A stretch of 64,000 nucleotides of DNA from Paludibacter sp. (GTDB taxonomy: Bacteria > Bacteroidota > Bacteroidia > Bacteroidales > Paludibacteraceae): the NCBI GenBank assembly GCA_023666945.1, contig JAMPAY010000009.1, positions 35,701-99,700 on the forward strand. Direction: 5' to 3'. Of this stretch, positions 57,372-64,000 are shown in pieces (the stretch's first letter is position 1; every line of letters starts with the position of its first letter). Made by a program: the position numbers and the translations under genes. The notes below the pieces were generated by a model. It did not search any database, was not told the DNA's origin, and worked only from the letters and a program-made list of their open reading frames with translations.

Positions 57372-57421
57372 GAAATGTGGTGCGGCTTAAGAGTCATTCG
57401 CTAAGTCGCTCGCCACATTTC
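57372..57421 (-). promoter_or_regulatory. Stem-loop between fusA and rpsJ
   Basis: GAAATGTGG (57421-57413 read on the minus strand) pairs with CCACATTTC (57380-57372) over 9 bp. A second stem (about 8 bp with one G-T pair) forms inside between GCGACTTA and TAAGCCGC. No T run follows. It could be a leader for autogenous control of the S10 segment or an RNA-processing site. Confidence 0.55.
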
Positions 57422-57430
57422 ATTTTTGCA

Positions 57431-59545
57431 TTATACCAAGTCGACACGACCGCCCGCTTCTTGCAGAACCGTTTTGGCAATAGCCGAACTTACTTCTGCA
57501 TAGTGGGAGAATTCCATAGATGATGTTGCACGTCCGGAAGTAATGGTACGCAATGCTGTTACATAGCCAAACATCTCAGACATTGGAACTTTAGCCTTAA
57601 CAATACGTGCACCGGTACGAGCGGTATCCATACCTTCGACCTGACCGCGACGTTTATTCAAGTCACCGATAACATCACCCATACTCTCTTCGGGAGTTAC
57701 CACTTCGATTTTCATGACAGGTTCCATAAGAACGGGGCGTGCTTTTGCACAAGCGTTCTTGAATGCAATCTGCGCACAGATTTCGAATGACAACTGATCG
57801 GAGTCAACAGGGTGGAAAGAACCATCAAGTACGGTAACCTTCAGTGTATCCATGGGGAATCCTGCCAACACACCATTCTTCATAGCAGCTTGGAAACCTT
57901 TTTGGATAGAAGGAATATATTCCTTAGGAATATTACCACCTTTTACAACATCTTCGAATTGCAACGAACCCTCGAAGCCTTCGTCAGCCGGTTCTACACG
58001 AACGATAATATCAGCAAACTTACCACGACCACCCGATTGTTTCTTGTAAACCTCACGCAACTCAACCGGCTGTGTGATAGCCTCACGGTAAGCAACCTGC
58101 GGACGACCTTGGTTACACTCTACCTTAAACTCACGTTTCAAACGATCGATAATGATTTCCAAGTGCAACTCACCCATACCGGAAATAACGGTTTGTCCTG
58201 TTTGCTCATCGGTCTTAACAGTGAAAGTCGGATCTTCTTCTGCCAACTTAGCCAAACCAACCCCCAACTTATCCAAGTCTTTCTGCGTTTTAGGTTCAAC
58301 AGAAATACCAATAACCGGAGCCGGGAACTCAATAGACTCCAACACGATAGGACTTTCTTCAGCACACAAAGTGTCGCCCGTACGAATATCCTTAAAACCT
58401 ACACCCGCACCTATATCACCTGCACAGATGCAATCAACAGGATTCTGATGGTTGGAGTGCATTTGGAAGAGACGTGAGATACGTTCTTTCTTTCCGGAAC
58501 GAGGATTGTAAACATACGAACCTGCTTCCAACTTACCACTATACACACGGAAATAGCAAAGACGTCCCACATAGGGGTCGGTAGCAATTTTGAATGCCAA
58601 GGCACACAAAGGTTCGCTTTCTTCGGGTTTGCGCGTCAAAGGTTCGCCCGTCTGAACATCGGTACCATTGATAACCTCGGTATCCAAAGGACTGGGTAAG
58701 TAAGCACAAACAGCGTCCAACATTGTCTGCACACCTTTATTCTTGAAACTTGAACCGCAGATAACAGGGAAGATTTGCAAACTAACCGTACCTTTACGAA
58801 TAGCGGCACGTATCTCATCTTCCGTAATTGTTTCGGGTTCAGAGAAATATTTCTCCATCAACGCATCGTCGAACTCAGCACAAGTTTCCAGCATCTTATC
58901 GCGCCATTCCTGAGCCTCTTCCAACAAGTTTGCAGGGATTTCTTCCTCTACATATTCAGCACCCATGGTTTCATCGTGCCACAGAATAGCCTTCATCTTG
59001 ATAAGATCGACTACCCCTTTGAACGTTTCTTCCGCACCAATAGGAATTTGAATAGCACAAGGAGTTGCGCCCAAGATATCCTTAATCTGACTAACCACAT
59101 CGAAGAAGTTAGCACCCGAACGGTCCATCTTGTTAACGTAACAGATACGAGGAACATTGTATTTATCAGCCTGACGCCAAACTGTTTCAGACTGAGGCTG
59201 AACACCACCTACGGCACAGAAAGTAGCCACCGCACCATCCAAGATACGCAGCGAACGCTCCACCTCAACCGTAAAATCGACGTGCCCCGGAGTGTCAATC
59301 AAGTTAATTTTGTATTTATCTCCCTTATACGTCCAATAGGTTGTGGTAGCAGCAGAAGTGATAGTAATACCACGTTCTTGCTCCTGCTCCATCCAGTCCA
59401 TTGTAGCAGCGCCATCATGCACCTCACCAATCTTGTGTGTAAGACCGGTATAAAAGAGGATACGTTCAGAAGTTGTTGTTTTACCTGCATCGATATGCGC
59501 CATGATACCGATGTTTCTGTTTAATTTTAAATCGTGCTTTGCCAT
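57431..59545 (-). CDS. fusA: Elongation factor G
   Basis: The 704-residue translocase has a complete GTPase site: P-loop AHIDAGKT (17-24), switch [13 protein letters not shown]3 DTPGHVDF with the catalytic His, and NKMD. Domains II to V follow, including the domain-IV tip ([21 protein letters not shown]). It is 31 bp after rpsG and is the housekeeping EF-G, in contrast to the altered paralogue at 15962-18121. Confidence 0.98.
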   Translation of the reverse strand: MAKHDLKLNRNIGIMAHIDAGKTTTSERILFYTGLTHKIGEVHDGAATMDWMEQEQERGITITSAATTTYWTYKGDKYKINLIDTPGHVDFTVEVERSLRILDGAVATFCAVGGVQPQSETVWRQADKYNVPRICYVNKMDRSGANFFDVVSQIKDILGATPCAIQIPIGAEETFKGVVDLIKMKAILWHDETMGAEYVEEEIPANLLEEAQEWRDKMLETCAEFDDALMEKYFSEPETITEDEIRAAIRKGTVSLQIFPVICGSSFKNKGVQTMLDAVCAYLPSPLDTEVINGTDVQTGEPLTRKPEESEPLCALAFKIATDPYVGRLCYFRVYSGKLEAGSYVYNPRSGKKERISRLFQMHSNHQNPVDCICAGDIGAGVGFKDIRTGDTLCAEESPIVLESIEFPAPVIGISVEPKTQKDLDKLGVGLAKLAEEDPTFTVKTDEQTGQTVISGMGELHLEIIIDRLKREFKVECNQGRPQVAYREAITQPVELREVYKKQSGGRGKFADIIVRVEPADEGFEGSLQFEDVVKGGNIPKEYIPSIQKGFQAAMKNGVLAGFPMDTLKVTVLDGSFHPVDSDQLSFEICAQIAFKNACAKARPVLMEPVMKIEVVTPEESMGDVIGDLNKRRGQVEGMDTARTGARIVKAKVPMSEMFGYVTALRTITSGRATSSMEFSHYAEVSSAIAKTVLQEAGGRVDLV

Positions 59546-59576
59546 TGCTTTATGCTAATACCTTAATATATTGACA

Positions 59577-60053
59577 TTAGAATCTAAAGTGAGCGAAAGC
59601 ACGGTTGGCTTCTGCCATACGATGCATATCTTCCTTACGTTTGAAAGCGCCACCCTGATTGTTGTAAGCATCCATAATTTCCGCAGCCAACTTTTCAGCC
59701 ATCGAATGACCTCCACGCTTGCGGGCGAACAGAATCATATTTTTCATTGAAATAGACTCCTTGCGATCGGCACGGATTTCCGTAGGAACCTGGAAAGTAG
59801 CACCACCTATACGGCGCGACTTAACCTCGACCAAAGGAGTAATATTACTAAGTGCCTGTTTCCATACTTCAAGAGGAGTTTTATCTTCACTCTTCAATTT
59901 CTGGCCAACAGTCTCAAGAGCAGTGTAGAACACACTATAAGCGGTATTTTTCTTACCGTCGAGCATAAGGTGATTCACAAATTTAGCAACCATCACCTCA
60001 CCGAACACGGGATCAGGAAGGATTACCCGTTTCTTTGGTTTTGCTTTTCTCAT
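59577..60053 (-). CDS. rpsG: 30S ribosomal protein S7
   Basis: The 158-residue head-assembly protein starts [20 protein letters not shown] and has [20 protein letters not shown]. In E. coli S7 represses the str operon by binding the rpsL-rpsG gap; here that gap is 124 bp and contains a GCCGG/CCGGC hairpin (60141-60154). Confidence 0.97.
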   Translation of the reverse strand: MRKAKPKKRVILPDPVFGEVMVAKFVNHLMLDGKKNTAYSVFYTALETVGQKLKSEDKTPLEVWKQALSNITPLVEVKSRRIGGATFQVPTEIRADRKESISMKNMILFARKRGGHSMAEKLAAEIMDAYNNQGGAFKRKEDMHRMAEANRAFAHFRF

Positions 60054-60177
60054 TTTTGTTTAGTTTTGTTTGGTTGTCAATCTACTTCAACTTCACCTCC
60101 GTGAAATTTACTCAACCGATCAACGCATTAAATCTTCTCTGCCGGAACGCCGGCGTTAGTTAGTTAAAAAGGCAGAA

Positions 60178-60558
60178 TTACTTCTTTGCTTTAGGACGTT
60201 TAGCACCATACTTACTACGACGTTGCAAGCGATTAGCAACACCTGCAGTATCCAAAGTACCACGTACGATGTGATAACGAACACCCGGAAGGTCTTTTAC
60301 ACGACCACCACGCACCATAACAATACTGTGCTCCTGCAAGTTATGTCCTTCGCCCGGAATGTAAGCATTCACTTCTTTTTGATTGGTCAAACGCACACGC
60401 GCAACTTTACGCATAGCCGAGTTAGGCTTTTTAGGCGTAGTAGTGTACACACGCACACAAACACCACGGCGTTGCGGACAGCTATCCAACGCAGGCGACT
60501 TGCTCTTGTCAATAAGTTCTGCTCTTCCTTTTCTAACCAATTGTTGAATTGTAGGCAT
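60178..60558 (-). CDS. rpsL: 30S ribosomal protein S12
   Basis: The 126-residue decoding-centre protein starts [20 protein letters not shown] and has the streptomycin-site loop [15 protein letters not shown] with the usual Lys43-type residue unchanged, and [17 protein letters not shown]. It is the first gene of the superoperon, 77 bp after the promoter -7 element. Confidence 0.97.
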   Translation of the reverse strand: MPTIQQLVRKGRAELIDKSKSPALDSCPQRRGVCVRVYTTTPKKPNSAMRKVARVRLTNQKEVNAYIPGEGHNLQEHSIVMVRGGRVKDLPGVRYHIVRGTLDTAGVANRLQRRSKYGAKRPKAKK

Positions 60559-60934
60559 CTTAACTTTGTTGTTTAATTACTTAATAATAAATACATTAGT
60601 TCATATTCGGGTACAATAAGCCCAAAATGGATTGCAAAAGTACTGCTTTTTTTTTACACTCACAAGTATTCCCCTGAAAAAAAACACAAAAAATATGCTT
60701 ATAGTCTGTTGGTTACAACAAGACCGATATTATAAATTACTTTTGGCGTACCGACTGCTTTTCACACGGAGACGCCACTATTCAATCTTGTTTATCATCA
60801 TTAAAGGTCGACTGTGTAGTTATCACACAAACAATCGGCGTTTGTGTATCCGTCTGTATGTATATGCAGCATACCGAAGAAAGGTAATCATTGATTGGTA
60901 AAAAAATATGTGTATCCCCTACTTTTGCTCGGCG
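60559..60934. other. Intergenic region with divergent promoters
   Basis: This region separates rpsL (minus) from the U32 peptidase-family gene (plus). It holds the rpsL promoter (60635-60665) and, near its right end, a second TACTTTTG (60920-60927) before the main U32 promoter. The AT-rich middle has no recognisable gene. Confidence 0.6.
60635..60665 (-). promoter_or_regulatory. Promoter of the ribosomal superoperon (rpsL)
   Basis: TTG (60665-60663) is followed after exactly 20 bp by TACTTTTG (60642-60635) on the minus strand. An A/T run (60647-60655) lies between the elements. It is the only strong promoter pattern found in the 18 kb it would serve. Confidence 0.75.
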
Positions 60935-60965
60935 TTGGGTAATTGGGAAGAATGTTGTACTTTTG
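60935..60965 (+). promoter_or_regulatory. Promoter of the U32 peptidase-family gene
   Basis: TTG (60935-60937) is followed after exactly 20 bp by TACTTTTG (60958-60965), 32 bp before the ATG. An additional TACTTTTG lies at 60920-60927 with a less exact -33. Confidence 0.75.
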
Positions 60966-60997
60966 CAGCATCTTTGAAGTAACCACACATACAACCA

Positions 60998-62242
60998 ATG
61001 AAAAAGCGATATGAAATAATGGCTCCGGCAGGGAGTTGGGAAAGTCTCGCTGCTGCCATAGAAGCAGGAGCCGATTCGGTATATTTCGGTATAGAGCATC
61101 TGAATATGCGTGCCCGCAGCAGTGCGAATTTTACGACCGATGACCTACACACGATAGCAGAGAAATGCAAAAAAGCCGGTGTACGAACATATTTGACCCT
61201 AAACACTGTAATGTATCCGGAAGATTTACCATTGATGCATGAAATAGTAGACCATGCCAAGGCTGCCGATATTGACGCTATTATAGCCTCGGACATCAGT
61301 GTAATGCAATATGCCAACCAACAAGGCGTGGAAGTACACCTATCGACTCAACTAAACATAGCCAATACGGAAGCCTTACGTTTTTATGCTCAATTTGCCG
61401 ATGTGGTAGTACTTGCCCGCGAACTAAACATGGATCAAGTAGCAAAAATACATAAAGACATAGAAAGTCAGGACATACGCGGACGCCATGGTGAACCAGT
61501 AAAGATAGAGATGTTCTGTCACGGAGCCCTATGCATGGCCGTGAGCGGGAAATGTTATTTGAGCCTGCATCAGATGAACGCGAGTGCAAACAGAGGTGCC
61601 TGCATGCAAGTATGCCGCCGTGGCTATACGGTAAAAGACAAGGAATCGGACATAGAGTTGGATATAGACAACCAATACATCATGTCGCCCAAAGACCTAA
61701 AGAGCATCCACTTCATCAATAAGATGCTGGATGCTGGTGTGAGTGTATTCAAGATAGAAGGTCGTGCACGAGGACCCGAGTATGTAAAAACCGTGGTAGA
61801 ATGCTATAAGGAAGCCATTGAGAGTTATTTTGCAGGAACTTATACTGCGGAGAAAATTGCAGTATGGGATGAGCGGTTGGCACGCGTATTCAACAGAGGA
61901 TTTTGGAACGGCTACTATATGGGGCAACGTTTAGGCGAGTGGACCAAAGACTACGGCAGTCTATCCACCCGCAAAAAAGTGTACGCAGGCAAATGCACCA
62001 ATTACTTCAAGAACATAGGTGTGGCAGAATTTTTAGTAGAAGCCTCTGCCATTCACCAAGGAGACGAATTATTGGTAACCGGAGAGACAACAGGCGCATA
62101 CGAAACAACAGCCCATGAGATACGCGTAGATTTGAAACCTGCAGACATTGCAGAGAAAGGGGTATATTTCTCTTTGAAAACAGACCAAATACTACGGCGT
62201 GGTGACAAACTCTACCGAATGATTCCTACAGATATTCACTAA
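60998..62242 (+). CDS. U32 peptidase-family protein (TrhP/RlhA-like)
   Basis: The 414-residue protein has a TIM-barrel start (YEIMAPAGSWESLAAAIEAGADSVYFG) and the U32 signature EMFCHGALCMAVSGKC at residues 171-186; cysteines 174, 179, 186, 202 and 206 include the set expected to hold an iron-sulfur cluster. Despite the name, studied members (TrhP, RlhA) are RNA hydroxylases acting on tRNA wobble uridine or 23S rRNA. The sequence around the N-terminus is closest to the TrhP/YrrO type, judged by eye. It is monocistronic, with its own promoter and terminator. Confidence 0.88.
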   Translation: MKKRYEIMAPAGSWESLAAAIEAGADSVYFGIEHLNMRARSSANFTTDDLHTIAEKCKKAGVRTYLTLNTVMYPEDLPLMHEIVDHAKAADIDAIIASDISVMQYANQQGVEVHLSTQLNIANTEALRFYAQFADVVVLARELNMDQVAKIHKDIESQDIRGRHGEPVKIEMFCHGALCMAVSGKCYLSLHQMNASANRGACMQVCRRGYTVKDKESDIELDIDNQYIMSPKDLKSIHFINKMLDAGVSVFKIEGRARGPEYVKTVVECYKEAIESYFAGTYTAEKIAVWDERLARVFNRGFWNGYYMGQRLGEWTKDYGSLSTRKKVYAGKCTNYFKNIGVAEFLVEASAIHQGDELLVTGETTGAYETTAHEIRVDLKPADIAEKGVYFSLKTDQILRRGDKLYRMIPTDIH

Positions 62243-62248
62243 CAGTAA

Positions 62249-62292
62249 CGAGGGCAGCAGAAACAACTTCCACTGCCCTCGTATATTTTTAT
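62249..62292 (+). terminator. Intrinsic terminator after the U32 gene
   Basis: CGAGGGCAG (62249-62257) and CTGCCCTCG (62273-62281) pair perfectly over 9 bp around a 15-nt loop and are followed by TATATTTTTATT. It lies between convergent genes. Confidence 0.85.
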
Positions 62293-62306
62293 TCCACCAT
62301 TATAGA

Positions 62307-63227
62307 TTACCGGACTCTCAAGCGTTGTCCGATACGAATAACCGAGGACTCCTTGATGCCATTCAAGCGACAGATAGCCGAAACGGAAGTGCCATAACGT
62401 CGTGCAATAACAGAGAGACTATCGCCCGCTTTGACAACATAATACTTAGCCTGTTGCATCTCCTTGAGTTGGCGTTGATGATAGAAAGTATTGGTCTTTG
62501 TGATGAGGTGCGTAGAATCGCACAACTCACCTTTTGAAAAATCGACAAATAATTCGGGGTTGATAGCATTGCCCAAGTAACGGATTTCGTAATGCAAGTG
62601 CGATCCTGTGGAACGCCCCGTATTACCTCCCAGCCCTAAAATTTCCCCCGAATAGATGCGTTCGTTTTCTTCCACCAGAACCCTGGACATATGTGCGTAC
62701 ACTGTCTCCAGACCATTATCGTGGCGTACCACAACATAGTTGCCATAGCCCTTAGGATCGTATTTAACGATACGCACCTGTCCATCCCAACTACAACGAA
62801 TGGTATCACCCACCAATACTTTGACATCGGTACCATAGTGATAACGATACTTACGCGGACCGAACTTGGAGGTGATATATCCCTTGGCGGGCAGGGTGAA
62901 TCCTTTGCAATCGATCAGAACAGAATCGCGAATGGAATCGATCGGATACTGATAGGGATTGACTCGTTCGCGCGTCCAAACAGAGTTATACAAATCGTCG
63001 GCAGGGTGGTCTTCCATAAGGTCGTCGGTAGCATCGTTGAAGATGCGTTTATAGATATTGGCACGGTCTTGTCCTTTCACTATCAGATGTTTCGGCAGGT
63101 CATCGGCATTACATGTAACAAACAGTGTATCGTTACGATATTCAAAAGTCATACCTTCGGGCAAAGACTGCGCACCCATTACAGAAGCGAGCATAACGCC
63201 CGCAAGCAATAATAAATTCCTTTTCAT
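62307..63227 (-). CDS. M23 peptidoglycan endopeptidase with LysM domain
   Basis: The ATG at 63227 starts a signal peptide (MKRNLLLLAGVMLASVMGAQ); the product has 306 residues. A central M23 domain (about 110-225) has HYGTDVKV and HLHYEIR with the zinc-binding His and Asp residues. A C-terminal LysM domain (about 262-306: YYVVKAGDSLSVIARRYG) binds peptidoglycan. This type cuts peptide cross-links during growth or division. It is convergent with the U32 gene. tmRNA lies upstream on the same strand. Confidence 0.9.
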   Translation of the reverse strand: MKRNLLLLAGVMLASVMGAQSLPEGMTFEYRNDTLFVTCNADDLPKHLIVKGQDRANIYKRIFNDATDDLMEDHPADDLYNSVWTRERVNPYQYPIDSIRDSVLIDCKGFTLPAKGYITSKFGPRKYRYHYGTDVKVLVGDTIRCSWDGQVRIVKYDPKGYGNYVVVRHDNGLETVYAHMSRVLVEENERIYSGEILGLGGNTGRSTGSHLHYEIRYLGNAINPELFVDFSKGELCDSTHLITKTNTFYHQRQLKEMQQAKYYVVKAGDSLSVIARRYGTSVSAICRLNGIKESSVIRIGQRLRVR

Positions 63228-63294
63228 ATAAATACGAAAGCAACAAGGTAGTTCAAGGGAACAAGACCTTGTTGCCGAACCCAATTGTTAATAG

Positions 63295-63689
63295 TGGAGC
63301 TGGAGGGAGTCGAACCCTCGTCCAAACAAGGAACGTATATGCTTTCTACATGCTTATCTCGGCCTTGTTTTTCGTACGCCGGCAGGACCCGAGCCACCAA
63401 CCGTCGTCTTATCTCCTAAAATTTTCGTCGTTCATGCGGAGCCATGACCGACTATCCTCGATATATCAGCACCTCCGAATCAAGCCGCCTCGAGACACGG
63501 GCACTTGGGAGATGTCTCGTTCCAATGCCTTGCATCGGAATGAAGCCGATCTACTATACTTCGATCAGGCAGCGAGAGCGTAAGAATTTTCGCCAGTTAA
63601 ATTATTTCGGATCGAGATTATCGGGCCCATCCGCAGCGCCCGGCATGCTTACATAGGCATTCTACCCGCTGTCAAAACCAAACAGCCCC
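63295..63689 (-). ncRNA. ssrA: Transfer-messenger RNA (tmRNA)
   Basis: The 395-nt RNA rescues stalled ribosomes. The 5' end GGGGCTG (63689-63683) pairs with CAGCTCC (63302-63296), and the T arm has GGTTCGACTCC. The tag frame starts at the resume codon GGC (63594-63592) and reads GENSYALAA, then TGA (63567-63565). No CCA is encoded. Bacteroides tags usually read GENNYALAA, so position 4 is Ser here. Pseudoknots were not traced. Confidence 0.95.
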
Positions 63690-63714
63690 ATAGGATGCAG
63701 TTGCAAACTTGCGG

Positions 63715-63746
63715 CAAAGGTACAAAAAATATACCAAAAGCACCAA
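63715..63746 (-). promoter_or_regulatory. Promoter of tmRNA
   Basis: TTG (63746-63744) precedes TACCTTTG (63722-63715) by 21 bp on the minus strand. The mature 5' end lies 26 bp further, as expected if RNase P trims a short leader. Confidence 0.6.
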
Positions 63747-63912
63747 ACATAGGTTCATTTTTCGTACAATCTTATCCGCATTACGGTGTTTTCCGCTTAG
63801 AAAATAACAGAACACACTTAAAACAGAACCGAGAAAAACGTGCAAACCATTATGCAGATGTATGGTGGGTCTTTAGGACTTGTAACCATCTATTGCCTGT
63901 GACATAATGATA

Positions 63913-63967
63913 TCTCGACGAAGTCTCGTTACGATCTCGTTAAGGTCTCGTTAAGGTCTCGTAATGA
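63913..63967. repeat. Array of five 11-bp repeats
   Basis: Five units begin with TCTCG at 63913, 63924, 63935, 63946 and 63957, an exact 11-bp period. The third and fourth units are both TCTCGTTAAGG, while the outer units vary in their last six bases. The array might be a minisatellite fragment or a set of helically phased binding sites. Confidence 0.75.
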
Positions 63968-64000
63968 TAGGCTTTATACAGTTGTAAACCACAGATAGCA

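Larger units (their letters stand above)
63690..64000. other. Right-end intergenic region
   Basis: It contains the tmRNA promoter near 63715-63746 and the 11-bp repeats at 63913-63967. The rest is AT-rich and shows no credible gene. Confidence 0.6.

Noticed and set aside
57812..59524. Long open frames opposite fusA
   Set aside because: They mirror the strong codon bias of EF-G on the other strand and carry no domain.
60632..60901. 89-codon open frame in the rpsL/U32 gap
   Set aside because: It runs across the rpsL promoter, has no recognisable domain and lacks a sensible start context.
63269..63583. 104-codon open frame near the right end
   Set aside because: It lies inside tmRNA on the opposite strand; the tmRNA ends and tag are clear.

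Overview
The window is a stretch of chromosome from a member of the Bacteroidota, most likely order Bacteroidales. The evidence is: promoters of the form TTG-N20-TAnnTTTG, few Shine-Dalgarno sequences, families largely restricted to this phylum (DUF4290, PCMD domain, an EF-G2-type factor), a tmRNA whose tag reads GENSYALAA, a cysteine-poor L36, and a giant secreted protein with a type IX secretion C-terminal domain. The T9SS signal argues against Bacteroides itself and for a T9SS-bearing relative (Porphyromonas/Paludibacter-like). I cannot name the genus.

Region 1 (1-15502, nearly all minus strand) is accessory and envelope-related. From right to left it holds two apparent operons. The first is a 2152-residue T9SS surface protein, then a small protein with a sorting-signal-like C-terminal tail, then a GH105 unsaturated glucuronyl/galacturonyl hydrolase, ending in a terminator. 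The second is a rhamnogalacturonan-acetylesterase-like SGNH hydrolase, a PCMD protein, a membrane glycosyltransferase and a DUF3467 protein. Together they suggest work on acetylated rhamnogalacturonan (pectin) oligosaccharides, with no SusC/SusD pair in view. Left of these are an MlaE/MlaF lipid-transport pair, a free-standing propeptide-like protein and an M6 metalloprotease cut by the window edge.

Region 2 (15503-22814) has an EF-G paralogue (fusA2-like) on the plus strand behind a leader with a perfect 26-bp palindrome. It is followed by an exported endonuclease/phosphatase, DUF4290 and WG-repeat lipoprotein operon, ssb read divergently, and a DUF3298 lipoprotein.

Region 3 (22962-36371, minus) is the transcription/translation block tRNA-Thr, Tyr, Gly, Thr, tuf, tRNA-Trp, secE, nusG, rplK, rplA, rplJ, rplL, rpoB, rpoC, with a terminator-like attenuator between rplL and rpoB.

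Region 4 (36394-41843) carries hpf, a Xer-type recombinase, two tandem deoxynucleoside kinases, a serine hydrolase and rmuC.

Region 5 (42323-60558, minus) is one uninterrupted ribosomal superoperon (str, S10, spc and alpha segments fused): rpsL to rplQ, including fusA, secY, map, infA, rpmJ and rpoA. A single promoter lies in front of rpsL and a perfect 18-bp terminator follows rplQ. Intercistronic hairpins lie between fusA and rpsJ and between rpsK and rpsD.

Region 6 (60635-64000) has a U32 peptidase-family gene (plus), a LysM/M23 endopeptidase (minus), tmRNA (minus) and a short array of 11-bp repeats at the right end. The most unusual items are the EF-G2 active-site changes and its palindromic leader, the stand-alone M6-propeptide-like protein, and the giant protein paired with a small protein carrying a sorting-type tail.
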